Position numbers and translations under genes: made by a program
Part shown: one piece after another, positions 8,998-17,974 of the stretch
Position numbering within the stretch: the stretch's first letter is position 1
Layout: each line of letters opens with the position of its first letter
IMG/VR virus record: IMGVR_UViG_3300048834_001291
Span: 1-45,916 of that record
Source of the DNA: a virus
Reading direction: 5' to 3' (one strand)
Length of the DNA stretch: 45,916 bases
Notes under the pieces: model-generated
What the model saw: only the letters and a program-made list of their open reading frames with translations
Database searches by the model: none
Told to the model about the DNA's origin: nothing

Positions 8998-9333
8998 CTA
9001 CTGGGTGACGCGGAGGTTCACGACGGCGACCAGCACGCCGAACAGGTGGTTCGTGCTTCGCGGCGACTCGATGCCACCGAGGCCGGTTGCCGTCACGGCG
9101 ACCGTGTGGAGTCCGGGCGGCAGGGTGATCGGCCAGGAGTTCGACGTGGTCGTTCCCAGCAGGGTGTAGGTCGCTGGGGCGACGAACCGAAAGACGTTGT
9201 ACGACGTCACGCTGCCGGCCGGGTTCGGGTCGTCCCAGGTCAGCCGCCAAGGAGGCACGGCGACAGACTGGGCGTAGACAACGGCGCTGGTGGCGAGGGC
9301 CAGCATGGAGGCGATCAGGGTCTTGGTTTTCAT
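8998..9333 (-). CDS. Secreted fibronectin III-like small protein
   Basis: A 111-aa protein with an N-terminal Sec signal peptide (MKTKTLIASMLALATSAVVYA, probably cut after VYA-Q) followed by one fibronectin type III-like domain: W-rich LTWDDPN, SYNVFR, then LPPGLHTVAVTATGLGGIES. The order of motifs is the classic FN3 strand pattern. An exported protein in the middle of a tail-fibre operon is odd, because virion proteins do not normally carry Sec signals. It may be displayed by the lysogen or be a recruited host domain. It lies directly after the fibre gene. Confidence 0.7.
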   Translation of the reverse strand: MKTKTLIASMLALATSAVVYAQSVAVPPWRLTWDDPNPAGSVTSYNVFRFVAPATYTLLGTTTSNSWPITLPPGLHTVAVTATGLGGIESPRSTNHLFGVLVAVVNLRVTQ

Positions 9334-9335
9334 GG

Positions 9336-12302
9336 TCAGTTCAGTCGGGTGATGCGGAACGAGGAGAGGCCCTTCAACGTCGCCGTGACGACGCCGTCGT
9401 TGGACGCGAAGCGAAGCTGGACGATGCCGGCCGTGGTGCTGGCGCGGATGACGCCGAAGATATGCACGCCGGCCGCGGACGAGGTCATCACCGCGCCGGT
9501 GAGGGTGTCCAAGGCGGTGATCTGCACGGGGGCCGCGGCAGTCCCGCGAACAACGGCTGCGATGGTGGCGCCGGCCGGCCCGTTGATGGCGAAGCGCACC
9601 CCGGAGGCCCCGGAGACGTTCACCACCAGGAAGAACTCGAAGGCGATGTCCTCGCTCGCGCCGATCGGGAAGGCCATTCCTGTGCAGTCGACGGCGGTGG
9701 CGGAGGTCGTCGACTGGTCGGCGGTGATGTACCCGATGGGACCAGATGTGTTCGCGGGAATCGGGCGAACGTGGGAGACACCGCCAACCGCCCGCCCGTT
9801 GGCAGCGTTGGAACTACGGTCGGGAATGAAGGTCCCGCGTCCCACGCCAAGATCGAGGTCGATGATCGCGCCGATGCGCTCAAGGCTGATGTCGTCGATG
9901 TACCACGTCGTCTCCTCGCTTGGGGTCTCGCGGTAGGTGTACGCCGTGACGTAGTTCGCGCTACCGTGATCCGGCAGGATTCCCTCGACGCTGAACCGCT
10001 GGAACTGGCCTGAGGTCGGGCCGATCAGAGACGGGAAGAACACACCGCCCGCGATGTTCACCTGTCCGCGGAAGAACAGGCGCACCTGTCCGGCATCGAC
10101 TCGGATAAAGGCGGTGATGCGATACCGCTTCCCAGCCACCCCCTTCCCGGCAAGTTGCTGGTAAATGCCGGAATAGTTGTCGGGGGCGACGATCTTCTGG
10201 GACTTCGCCCCGCTGTTGACGATGGAGGTTTCCTCAGTGCAAACCGTGGACACGCCCTGCTTCGTCCAACTCGCTCCGAGTCCGCTGGTGAACGTCCCCT
10301 CGAAGTTCCCGTTGGCCAGGAGGGGACCCTCGGCCCACCGATCCGCTTGGCCGACCCCGTTGACGATCAGGCTGGTGACGTCGGCCTGGTTCAGGGTTCG
10401 GTTGAACAGGACCACCCGAAAGATGCGGTCGCCGAAGACATTCGCGGATGACTGCATCCCGAGGTTCAGAAACCCGTGGGCGATGGTGTCACCCCAGGCT
10501 GGCGGTGTCCCACCCGTGGCCTCGGAGAACGCGGTGTCCGTGCCGTTGACGTAGAGCTTCAGGGTGTTGCCCGAGCGCGTGACGACGACATCGACCACCA
10601 ACCCGGCGTAGGTCGTGACGAAGTTGTCGATGGTCGCGATCCGGTTGTCTGTCGTCGGCGTAGCTCCGTGCCGGAACAGGCGAAGACGGTTGCTGGTGTT
10701 GTCGAGGTAGAGAACGAGTGCGTTGGCTCGGTTGGTCGCGTCGTTCTGGTCACTCAACGCCCAGATGCCCGGGAGCGATCCGTTGCCGCTCGCCGGAACG
10801 GACGTCGGACAGCGGAAGCGAACCCAGACGGAGAAGTCCCCTGTGCCGATGGCGAACGGGACCTGTGCGTGGATGCGCGTTCCAGCCGTTAACCCATCGA
10901 ACGCGACGCCCTGCTTCTCGCCGATCAAGTCGAGGCGGCGGACTTCGGGCATGGACACCGCAGCAAGGTTCCCGCGCAACGTCCACGTCGACGCGCCGGT
11001 CTTCTCGTAGTGGTCGAGGTTCGCGGTGTTGAGGTAACGGTCCCCGACGACTCCGGTGCCACCGGCTGGCGCTCCGGACCCGGAGTGCCAGACGGACCCC
11101 GGAGCCCCTGTGGACCCAGTCGATCCAGTCGCCCCTGTGGCACCCGTGGCGCCCCGAACGTCGACGGCGTCCCCGATCAATGCCACCAGCCCGCTCGGCC
11201 CGATGTAGGAACCCGTCGCCGGCTTCGTACTCTCGCCCCCGACCCAGTCCGTCACCTGCAACACGCGACGCTCGCCATCGGTCGCGACGGCGAGGACTGG
11301 ACTCCAACCGTCGTTGCCGTCCGCGCCGGCCGGACCTTGTTCACCCTGGGCACCTTCGGCGCCGGGATCACCCTGGGGACCTTGCTCCCCCTGCGGCCCC
11401 TGAGGACCCTCGGGACCTTCCGGCCCTGTCTCTCCCTGGATGCCTTGGATGCCCTGGATGCCCTGGGGACCTTGTTCCCCTTGGGGACCGGCCGGGCCTT
11501 GCTCGCCCTGCGGACCTTGCGCCCCTGTCGCCCCGGTCTCCCCCTGAATCCCCTGCGGTCCCTGCTCGCCCTGCGGCCCAGCGGGACCTTGTTCTCCCTG
11601 GGGGCCTTGTGCTCCCGTGGCGCCGGTTTCGCCCTGGATGCCCTGAGGGCCTTGCTCCCCTTGGGGCCCGGCCGGGCCTTGCTCGCCCTGCGGTCCTTGT
11701 GGCCCTGTCGATCCCGTGGCGCCCACCGCACCCCGAACGTCGACGGCGTCGCCAATCAGCGCCACCAAACCGCTCGGCCCGACGTACGAGCCTGCCGCCG
11801 GCTTCGTGCCGCTCCCGCCCGTCCAGTTGACGACCTGATGCACACGGCGTTCGCCGTCGTTCACAACCGCCAGGATCGGGCTCCAACCATCGAGGCCTCC
11901 ACCAGGTCCGCCTGCCGGGTCCTCCCAGTCCGCATCGAAGTCACCGTCCGACTGTTTCGTGAGGACCTGGCCCTCGACGCCGCCCGGTGGGATACCCACC
12001 TCGGCGGTTGGGGGATTCACGGCCCCGTGAGTCACGAGGACCGCGATCGAACGAGTAGCGGATCCCGATGGGACCGCGATCCGGAACGGGGAGGTTCCGG
12101 GCAGCGTCACGACATAGGTGCCCTCCGCGAGTTGAAGGGGCTCGACGGGCTCCGCGTCCTGGAACCTGACGGTCACCGACGCTCCGGTGACGGTGTCGCC
12201 GCCGAGCACCCTGGCCTTTTTCTCAGGCCATGGACTGAAGGTCGCCGGGCCCGTGAACGTGGTGCCGTCGGGCAGAATGAGGGGTCCGGTGATGGTGGTC
12301 AT
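9336..12302 (-). CDS. Tail fibre with collagen-like repeats
   Basis: A 988-aa modular fibre. Residues about 1-100 are an N-terminal beta domain. Residues 138-192 and 331-385 are two near-identical copies of a DGWSP...[13 protein letters not shown] module. Between and after them lie Gly-X-Y collagen-like tracts (191-330 and 384-403), built in part from a 30-residue unit repeated three times. Next comes a [11 protein letters not shown]...GDRYLN linker typical of phage collagen fibres. From about 455 to 650 there is a LamG/concanavalin-like domain (FSVWVRFRC), followed by a CBM-like jelly roll ([13 protein letters not shown]..., about 665-800) and a beta-rich tip. Collagen tracts trimerise phage fibres; the lectin-like domains suggest carbohydrate receptors. 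It probably forms the side fibre. Confidence 0.85.
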   Translation of the reverse strand: MTTITGPLILPDGTTFTGPATFSPWPEKKARVLGGDTVTGASVTVRFQDAEPVEPLQLAEGTYVVTLPGTSPFRIAVPSGSATRSIAVLVTHGAVNPPTAEVGIPPGGVEGQVLTKQSDGDFDADWEDPAGGPGGGLDGWSPILAVVNDGERRVHQVVNWTGGSGTKPAAGSYVGPSGLVALIGDAVDVRGAVGATGSTGPQGPQGEQGPAGPQGEQGPQGIQGETGATGAQGPQGEQGPAGPQGEQGPQGIQGETGATGAQGPQGEQGPAGPQGEQGPQGIQGIQGIQGETGPEGPEGPQGPQGEQGPQGDPGAEGAQGEQGPAGADGNDGWSPVLAVATDGERRVLQVTDWVGGESTKPATGSYIGPSGLVALIGDAVDVRGATGATGATGSTGSTGAPGSVWHSGSGAPAGGTGVVGDRYLNTANLDHYEKTGASTWTLRGNLAAVSMPEVRRLDLIGEKQGVAFDGLTAGTRIHAQVPFAIGTGDFSVWVRFRCPTSVPASGNGSLPGIWALSDQNDATNRANALVLYLDNTSNRLRLFRHGATPTTDNRIATIDNFVTTYAGLVVDVVVTRSGNTLKLYVNGTDTAFSEATGGTPPAWGDTIAHGFLNLGMQSSANVFGDRIFRVVLFNRTLNQADVTSLIVNGVGQADRWAEGPLLANGNFEGTFTSGLGASWTKQGVSTVCTEETSIVNSGAKSQKIVAPDNYSGIYQQLAGKGVAGKRYRITAFIRVDAGQVRLFFRGQVNIAGGVFFPSLIGPTSGQFQRFSVEGILPDHGSANYVTAYTYRETPSEETTWYIDDISLERIGAIIDLDLGVGRGTFIPDRSSNAANGRAVGGVSHVRPIPANTSGPIGYITADQSTTSATAVDCTGMAFPIGASEDIAFEFFLVVNVSGASGVRFAINGPAGATIAAVVRGTAAAPVQITALDTLTGAVMTSSAAGVHIFGVIRASTTAGIVQLRFASNDGVVTATLKGLSSFRITRLN

Positions 12303-12309
12303 GGGAGGC

Positions 12310-13746
12310 TCAATGGACGAGCACGTCAGCGCGACGGATGGTCAGGGTCATGGGCGACTCGGTTCGAAGGGTCGCGAACCGAACGAGCGGGTGATGGACG
12401 TCCGATGGGACCTCCATCCGCACCTCCACCTCGTCCCGGTCCATGGCGATGCCCTGGCGGATGGCGCCGTGGTCAATCCTCGCCGCCAGGTAGGTCTCCC
12501 CATCCACCTCAAGATCGTGCTCGAAGGAGGTGTAACGGTGGATGGTCGCCCCGTCGTTCTGGGTCGGCTCGCGAAGCTCATACAACCACACCCGGTGCGG
12601 CAGCAGGCCCAGGGTGCCCCCGAGGGTCTCCCCCTCGGCCGGGGAGTACTCCGCCGGCAGCTCCCTCACAGCCAGCGTGGCGCGGACCACGGTCGGGCTC
12701 TGCCACTCGAACCGCATGCGCGGCCGATCGAACCGACAGAGGAGAAGGTGGGATATCAGGGTCGCCTGCGGATGAGCGTCGACCTCCTCCTCGAGGGTGA
12801 TCTCGTCCTCAGCCGTCGCGGACGCCCGGGCGGAGCGGTCCCCAACCATCAGCCAGTCTCCGGGCCGGACGTCGTGTCCCGCCTGGACCTCAAGCGTGGC
12901 GGATCCATCGGTGATCGGTGCCTTGAGGATCGCTGCCGCGGCCCAGGAAGCCGCCCAGAACGGCCTCCCTGCGCCATGGTCGACAAAGAACCGGGAGAGC
13001 GCGGCGATCGCGGTCCCGGTCTCGAGCATCGCAGCCTCGCCGGACCTCACCGGGGCCTGCCCGTGAAAGGTCTCCACCGGCGAACGTCCGAAGCCCAGCC
13101 GTTCCCGGATGATCTCCACGCTCGCCGTCATGGTTGGCCGATCGTGGTGGATCTGGAACGGCAGAAGTGCGGGCGGATGGTCCGCCCATGCGGCCGACGG
13201 TTCAGGCCCGGCGGTCCATTCCTGCGTCGCCACGGACAGAGCGTAATCCGCCGGCGACTGCTCGACGAAGGTGACGTCGACGGAGCAGACGGTCGGGGTC
13301 AGCCATCGCGGCTCCTGCCGCTCGATCCGACCCAGCAGCACGGGCACCACCATCGCCTCCGAATCCGCCCACATCGGCTCCGATCCGGGTTCAAAGAGGT
13401 CCCAGATGGAGAATCCGGGCAGGTACGCCAGCCGGATGCGCGACTGGAATGGAGCATCATGGCGCTGGCTCCAGGGGACTGCCCCGGGCCAGAAAGGCAC
13501 CGCGACCAGGTCGGTCGTCCACGCCCGCAGCCCGGCGGCGAACCGTGTGGCGTCCGAACCATTCAGGGTCAGTCCGAACTCCAGCACCACGCGCAGGTGC
13601 CGACCGTAAGGCCGTCGTGCTTCGCGGTTTGTCAGTCCGGTCTCCACCTCCGCCAGCAGTTCGAGGCCCGCCTGGACACTCGTGCGCCAGTCCGGTTCCC
13701 AGGGAATCACGAAGAGCGGCAGCGAATTGTGGGTGACCGGGATCAT
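12310..13746 (-). CDS. Distal tail / minor tail protein
   Basis: A 478-aa protein immediately downstream of the tape measure gene, the slot normally held by the distal tail protein. The sequence opens with MIPVTHNSLPLFVIPWEP and contains GVETGLTNREARRP-like and WPGAVPWSQ segments over a beta-rich body with two halves. This start was chosen because its ATG overlaps the tape measure TGA (ATGA); the open frame extends upstream only as antisense-like sequence. A role in joining tail tube to tip is inferred from gene order. Confidence 0.68.
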   Translation of the reverse strand: MIPVTHNSLPLFVIPWEPDWRTSVQAGLELLAEVETGLTNREARRPYGRHLRVVLEFGLTLNGSDATRFAAGLRAWTTDLVAVPFWPGAVPWSQRHDAPFQSRIRLAYLPGFSIWDLFEPGSEPMWADSEAMVVPVLLGRIERQEPRWLTPTVCSVDVTFVEQSPADYALSVATQEWTAGPEPSAAWADHPPALLPFQIHHDRPTMTASVEIIRERLGFGRSPVETFHGQAPVRSGEAAMLETGTAIAALSRFFVDHGAGRPFWAASWAAAAILKAPITDGSATLEVQAGHDVRPGDWLMVGDRSARASATAEDEITLEEEVDAHPQATLISHLLLCRFDRPRMRFEWQSPTVVRATLAVRELPAEYSPAEGETLGGTLGLLPHRVWLYELREPTQNDGATIHRYTSFEHDLEVDGETYLAARIDHGAIRQGIAMDRDEVEVRMEVPSDVHHPLVRFATLRTESPMTLTIRRADVLVH

Positions 13747-16244
13747 GCGCGATTCCATCGGTGAGCGGTCCGGCGGGCCATGTCGACGAACCAGACCTCG
13801 CCCTCCTGGCTGTTCGCCCAGCGCCGCGCATCCAGCCGGCTGTCGAACGCGGCGATCTGCACTGCGTTGTTCACCCGCGAACCGGCATCGGGCGGGGCGG
13901 CCTGGGCGGCTGGAACAACCCCGCTCCTCATCGCCTCCAGGTTCTCCACCCCGATCCGCTGGACGGCCGGCGCGTCGAACACGAACTCGCGACCGTGGAC
14001 CACACCGGCCACCCTTTCTTCCGGCAGGTCCCCGGTGTAACCGCCGGAGCGGAATCCCCCGAACGCCGCCAGCGCCGCAATCACGGCGGCCACACCCACC
14101 GCCGCGGCGACGCCCCACGAGGAGATCGATGTCAGCACCGCCCCGGGAGCCTTCGCCGCGGTGTCAGCCGCGCCCTCCTTCGCGCTGAACAGCATGTTCT
14201 TCGCGGCTGCCAGAGCACGCTTGGCCATCCACTCCGCGAACATCCTGGAGATCGCCTGCACGACGGACGTCAGCATGGTCTGCGCGACGTTTCTCAGGGC
14301 ATCCGCCCAGGACATCGTGCCCATGATGAGCCCCTCGATTCCCTGGGCGACGGAATCGACCGCCGAGCCGACGACCGAGGTGAACCCACGGGCGATCGCC
14401 TGCGCCGCGGTTCCGAACTGATCCTCCAGGCCGGTCACGGCGGCCGTCATCTGCTCGCCGAGGGAGTGCGGGTCGGGCCCCATCGTGCCCAGCCCTCGAT
14501 CGACCCCGGCGAGCCGTCCCTCCCAGGCGTCCGACCGGGCGAGCATCTGCTCCCGCGCCGCGGGGTCCGCCTCCAGAACCGCCTTCTCCCGAAGCGTGGC
14601 CACGATCCGCTCCAGCTCGCGTCGCTCCTCCTGGAGGCTCGCCCGTTTTAGGCGCCACTTCTCGGCGGCCGTCACGGAGAAATCCCCCTCCTGCATCGCC
14701 CGGCGTCCCTCGATTCCGAGCAGGCGATCCTTCGCCTCCCGCTCCAGATCCGCGAGGCGCACCCGGGACGTGCTCGTCCCCAGCGCCGTCCGGGACAGGG
14801 ATACAGACGCCTCCTCGGTCCTGGTCCTCTCCTCGAGCAGGGCGTTGATCCGTTCCTGGATCTCTTCGAGCGCACCGCCATTCTCCAGCAGTTCGCCGCC
14901 GAACACCGATCGAGCCGCCTGGGAGCCCGCTTCGAAGAAGTCCGCGGCCGCCCGGGTCAGACTCCGGCGCGATTCCGCCGCCATCTCCATCGCCTCCTCG
15001 AGTCCGATGGGTGCGGCGACGGCGGCCGGTGTCGGCTGCACCCGCCCGAGGCCGACCTCGCGCAGGCCTTCCATGCCGGGAATGCGTCTGGCCAGGGCGA
15101 CCGCGGCGTTCAGGGTGTTCTCGATCCGGGTGGCGACCCAGTTCACCGCCGCGGCCCCGAGGCGCTTGAACAGTTCCCAGACCGACTCGAACGCGAAACG
15201 CCAGAGATCCGCCTGCCAGGTCATCCAGCCGACGACCGGTTGGAGGATCGCAGTCACGGCGGACAGCAGTGACCGGGTCGTCGAGTTCGCCACGGAGACC
15301 AGTCCGATCGCCACCTGGGACCAGAACCCGGGGCTTCCCAGCCATGCCACGAGCTGATTCCAGGTCCGCCTGGCTGCCATCGCCCCCAGCTCGAACCCGC
15401 TCTCGATGGTGAGGCCGATCAGCTCCCCGATGCGTCCGGCCTGCCATTCGGAGACCACCAGGGCGACGAACGCACCGAACCGCTGGCCGACCGGGGTCAG
15501 GTCCAGGGCATTGACGGCATTCGCCACGCGCATGAGTTCGGGGGCGATTCCCTCGGCCATCCCCGCGAACAGTCCCATCGCCTTCACCCGCAGCCCACCG
15601 ATCGCGTCGGAGATGGCGTCGAAGGTGACTGCGTTCCGCTCCATAACGTCCGCAAGCCCGCCCACTCTCTGCGCCGCGGTGTCGAAGGCCGAGGCATCGC
15701 GAAACAGCACCATCAGTTCCGATCCGGAGCGTCCGAACACGTCCATCGCCGCGGCTGTCCGCCTGGCGGGATCGTCAATCCCGGCGATGGCCCGTCCGAT
15801 CTCCGCGAGCTGGCGGTCCGGCTCAAGGGCCAGCAGCTCCTCGACCTCCAGCCCGAGGGCGCGAAACGCGCGGGACTGCGCCCCCTCGCCCCGGGCGGCC
15901 GCGACCAGAGCGTCCTGCATCTTCGCCACTGCCTTGCCGACCCCTTCGGCGGCCACCCCGGAATCGGCGAATGCCTGCTCGAGGACCACGAGCGACCGAG
16001 TGGCGATTCCGGTTTTCGCGGACACGTCGGAGAGACGTCCCCCCATGTCGAGGGCTTCCTTGAGCCCTGCGGCGACACCGGCAACCCCGGCCGCCCCGGC
16101 GAGGAGACCGGTGGCCGATGTGGCGAGCCTCTGAACCCCGGATGCCAGCGATCCCGCCATCCCCTGGACGCGCGAGAACGCGGCCTGCACTCCAGCGAGA
16201 CCGCTGACGCCCAGCCGAACAATCAATGATGGGCCGGAAGCCAT
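13743..16244 (-). CDS. Tail tape measure protein
   Basis: An 833-aa protein that sets tail length and is ejected into the host envelope. It is Ala/Gly-rich with long helices, an N-terminal SLIVRLGVSGLAGVQAAFSRVQG segment and the ALDMGGRLSDVSAKTGIA block (about residues 70-90) recurrent in tape measure proteins. Hydrophobic stretches occur near residues 280-350, and heptad-rich helices between about 470 and 600. A glycine-rich hydrophobic segment (AAVGVAAVIAALAAFGG) lies near the C-terminus. It follows the tail chaperone G/GT genes by a few bases, the invariant siphophage order. The start MASGPS was chosen because it begins just past the GT stop. Confidence 0.9.
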   Translation of the reverse strand: MASGPSLIVRLGVSGLAGVQAAFSRVQGMAGSLASGVQRLATSATGLLAGAAGVAGVAAGLKEALDMGGRLSDVSAKTGIATRSLVVLEQAFADSGVAAEGVGKAVAKMQDALVAAARGEGAQSRAFRALGLEVEELLALEPDRQLAEIGRAIAGIDDPARRTAAAMDVFGRSGSELMVLFRDASAFDTAAQRVGGLADVMERNAVTFDAISDAIGGLRVKAMGLFAGMAEGIAPELMRVANAVNALDLTPVGQRFGAFVALVVSEWQAGRIGELIGLTIESGFELGAMAARRTWNQLVAWLGSPGFWSQVAIGLVSVANSTTRSLLSAVTAILQPVVGWMTWQADLWRFAFESVWELFKRLGAAAVNWVATRIENTLNAAVALARRIPGMEGLREVGLGRVQPTPAAVAAPIGLEEAMEMAAESRRSLTRAAADFFEAGSQAARSVFGGELLENGGALEEIQERINALLEERTRTEEASVSLSRTALGTSTSRVRLADLEREAKDRLLGIEGRRAMQEGDFSVTAAEKWRLKRASLQEERRELERIVATLREKAVLEADPAAREQMLARSDAWEGRLAGVDRGLGTMGPDPHSLGEQMTAAVTGLEDQFGTAAQAIARGFTSVVGSAVDSVAQGIEGLIMGTMSWADALRNVAQTMLTSVVQAISRMFAEWMAKRALAAAKNMLFSAKEGAADTAAKAPGAVLTSISSWGVAAAVGVAAVIAALAAFGGFRSGGYTGDLPEERVAGVVHGREFVFDAPAVQRIGVENLEAMRSGVVPAAQAAPPDAGSRVNNAVQIAAFDSRLDARRWANSQEGEVWFVDMARRTAHRWNRA

Positions 16245-16248
16245 GCGC

Positions 16249-16569
16249 TCAGTCCCCGTCGGCCTGCCGCGCAAGGCGCTCTTGCAGGGTGCGGAGGATG
16301 GTCTGGTTGTCCTTGTGCATCACGGCGGCAGCGGCGGCGAACATCACCTGGCTGTCGATCAGCGCATCTCTCGCCCTGAGTCGTCTGGCGGCCTCCGCCA
16401 GCAGGCGAAGCTGGGCCAGCGAATGATCCCGAGCCTCAGCGAGGGTCAGGCCGCATTCGACGGCGACCTCGGCGACCCAGTCGGCAAGTTCTCGGACACG
16501 CTGGCGCCCCGTCGCAGCAGTGGCGCGAGCCACTCCTTGCGCGCGAGCCGGCGTTGGAGCCAACGCTCG
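16249..16569 (-). CDS. Tail chaperone T domain (made by -1 frameshift)
   Basis: This open segment encodes the T part of a GT fusion and lacks a credible start of its own; the only initiator-like codon is a TTG inside the G gene. After slippage at T-TTT-TTC the reading continues CGA GCG TTG, joining residues 1-90 of G to a 106-residue helical, Ala/Arg-rich domain, for a 196-aa fusion. In lambda-like phages the T domain contacts the tail tube protein while G binds the tape measure. The segment ends 4 bases before the tape measure start. Confidence 0.8.
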   Translation of the reverse strand, partial: RALAPTPARAQGVARATAATGRQRVRELADWVAEVAVECGLTLAEARDHSLAQLRLLAEAARRLRARDALIDSQVMFAAAAAVMHKDNQTILRTLQERLARQADGD

Positions 16570-16838
16570 AAAAAATCCCTGTTCAGCCGCTCTCCCTCGG
16601 TCACGACGGTCTCCAGGGACTCGGGCGTCAGGGTGTCTCCCCAGCCTTCGGAGTGCTCGGTGAACAACTCCACAACGCGGGGCTCGTCATCCATGACGGT
16701 GAGCCACCGCTCGAAATCACGGATGGGGAGCTGGCGCACCAGGACATCCCCGGTGCTTCCGTCATGGTGCGTGACGCGGACGGTGGTGCCGCCTCGCAAG
16801 GTTTCGGCCTTCGTCGGGCCTGCTTCGGGTGCGCTCAT
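16446..16838 (-). CDS. Tail assembly chaperone G (unshifted product)
   Basis: A 130-aa short form of the tail assembly chaperone. It lies between the membrane protein gene and the tape measure gene, where siphophages carry the lambda G/GT pair. Composition is typical: an N-terminal beta part (TTVRVTHHDGSTG, VRQLPIRDFERWL) and helical C-terminal half. Codons 88-90 read GAT TTT TTC, which is a perfect slippery heptamer in the correct phase, so a fraction of ribosomes should shift to -1 and make the GT fusion. The start MSAPEAG is the ATG 13 bases after the previous gene's stop. Confidence 0.82.
   Translation of the reverse strand: MSAPEAGPTKAETLRGGTTVRVTHHDGSTGDVLVRQLPIRDFERWLTVMDDEPRVVELFTEHSEGWGDTLTPESLETVVTEGERLNRDFFERWLQRRLARKEWLAPLLRRGASVSENLPTGSPRSPSNAA
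16551..16575 (-). promoter_or_regulatory. Programmed -1 frameshift site (slippery heptamer plus stem-loop)
   Basis: On the minus strand the heptamer TTTTTTC (16575 down to 16569) fits X XXY YYZ in the zero frame of G. Two bases later a perfect 6-bp stem with a tetraloop (GCGTTG-GCTC-CAACGC, 16566 down to 16551) can form. The overlap of the two open frames is exactly in the -1 register. Spacing to the stem is shorter than the usual 5-8 bases, so a longer downstream structure may be the true stimulator. Confidence 0.8.
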
Positions 16839-16851
16839 GGATCGGTCTCGG

Positions 16852-17319
16852 TCAATGTTGGGCAACATGCCCATGGGAGATGCCCCCAGAGGCATCCCCC
16901 CCACGTCTGGGGAAGGGGATCCCCCCGGGAGCCAGGCCCCGGGCGATGGCACAGGACGCCTGGAGGTCCTGGAGGGTCGTGCGAACCTCCCCCATCACCT
17001 CCGCGTTCCGGACCAGGGCGTCGGCCTGGGTCTTGGCCATGTCCCGATAGGACGCCGCCTGCTCCCGCTGGATCTCCCGGAGCTGGGCGGCGTAATCGTC
17101 CGCGGCCTTCAGACGGTCGGAGTGGAGCATCGAAATCTGGGACTGCATCGCCAGCATGTCCTCCCGCCACTGCTCGAGCATCTTTTGGTACTGCCCCGCC
17201 AGCCACTTCGCCGCGAAATAAAAGGCGATGCCACCCACTAGGAGCACGGCCACAAAAAGCCAGCGGTCGCTCTGAAGTGAGGCATGGTCGGCGATCTGTC
17301 TGACGGCGTCGGGAGTCAT
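16852..17319 (-). CDS. Membrane-anchored coiled-coil protein (i-spanin-like?)
   Basis: A 155-aa protein with one N-terminal transmembrane segment (about residues 20-37, WLFVAVLLVGGIAFYFAAK) followed by a long predicted coiled coil (about 41-125) rich in Gln, Glu and Lys. That is the topology of Rz-type inner-membrane spanins and of some phage holin/antiholin partners. A lipoprotein gene lies two genes upstream, which would supply an outer-membrane partner. The assignment is by topology only; it could equally be a structural or superinfection-exclusion protein. It is in the same operon as the tail genes. Confidence 0.6.
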   Translation of the reverse strand: MTPDAVRQIADHASLQSDRWLFVAVLLVGGIAFYFAAKWLAGQYQKMLEQWREDMLAMQSQISMLHSDRLKAADDYAAQLREIQREQAASYRDMAKTQADALVRNAEVMGEVRTTLQDLQASCAIARGLAPGGIPFPRRGGDASGGISHGHVAQH

Positions 17320-17332
17320 GCGCCCGGATTCC

Positions 17333-17521
17333 TCAGGTCCGACGCACGAAGGAGGGTTGCCAGTGCGGCGCGGTCATCCGCTCGGCCTTGAACCGATCCC
17401 ATTCGGCTTCCTCCTCGGGCGTGAGTTCCCTGCGCCGCTTTCGCTCCTCCATGATGGCGACGACCTTCTCGGTCAGAGTGATGGCGGCGGAGATGGCTGC
17501 GATGGCGGTCACGGGGTCCAT
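17333..17521 (-). CDS. Small helical protein, unknown
   Basis: A 62-aa protein with a short hydrophobic N-terminus (VTAIAAISAAITLTEKVVAIM) followed by a strongly charged ERKRRRELTPEEEAEWDRFK helix. It sits between a lipoprotein gene and a membrane coiled-coil gene, 13 bases before the latter. It might be a small membrane-associated lysis or holin-like peptide, but nothing diagnostic is visible. Confidence 0.55.
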   Translation of the reverse strand: MDPVTAIAAISAAITLTEKVVAIMEERKRRRELTPEEEAEWDRFKAERMTAPHWQPSFVRRT

Positions 17522-17532
17522 GGGCGGTGTCC

Positions 17533-17970
17533 TCAACGGGGGCTGGGTCCTGCCGCCGCGTACGCCGCGTTGGCCTGCGGGGGCGGCAGGTGCCGCAGGG
17601 CGGCGAGCATCGCCGAGTTGACGGTCGTGAGCCATGTCCGCACCGAGGCGCGACCGTCGGCGTCACGGGTTCGCTTGTACGTCCTCAGCACGTCCTCGGC
17701 CGACTGGAGGTAGACCGGAAACCGGACCCGCAGATCGTCTGCGAGGGCGGTCACCTCCGCACCCACGGCCGCGCGGTTGGCCGCCTCCCACGCCAGAAAT
17801 CCGTCGACGACGTGGAAGGCGGTCCTCAGGTCCTTCTCCGCCTCGACGACGAACGCCTCCTGGCCCTCGGCCACCTGGCCGCTGGATGCACAACCGGTCA
17901 ATCCGACACCCGCCCCGAGGGGCAGGAGCAGCAGGACGCACGTGAGGGTGACAGACACCAGGTGGCGCAT
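17533..17970 (-). CDS. Phage-encoded lipoprotein
   Basis: A 145-aa protein with a lipoprotein signal: basic N-terminus, hydrophobic core LTCVLLLLPLGAGVG and lipobox LTGC with Cys27 as the lipidation site. The mature part is helical, Ala-rich, and lacks cysteines. In phages such proteins serve as outer-membrane spanin subunits or superinfection-exclusion factors. Because a membrane coiled-coil gene follows two genes later, a spanin-like pair is possible, but 145 aa is long for a typical Rz1. It lies 4 bases after the previous gene in the tail operon. Confidence 0.7.
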   Translation of the reverse strand: MRHLVSVTLTCVLLLLPLGAGVGLTGCASSGQVAEGQEAFVVEAEKDLRTAFHVVDGFLAWEAANRAAVGAEVTALADDLRVRFPVYLQSAEDVLRTYKRTRDADGRASVRTWLTTVNSAMLAALRHLPPPQANAAYAAAGPSPR

Positions 17971-17974
17971 GGAG

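Noticed and set aside
11313-11732. Regular short repeats that could look like a CRISPR array
   Set aside because: They are in-frame Gly-X-Y collagen codons of the fibre gene; there are no conserved repeat-spacer units.
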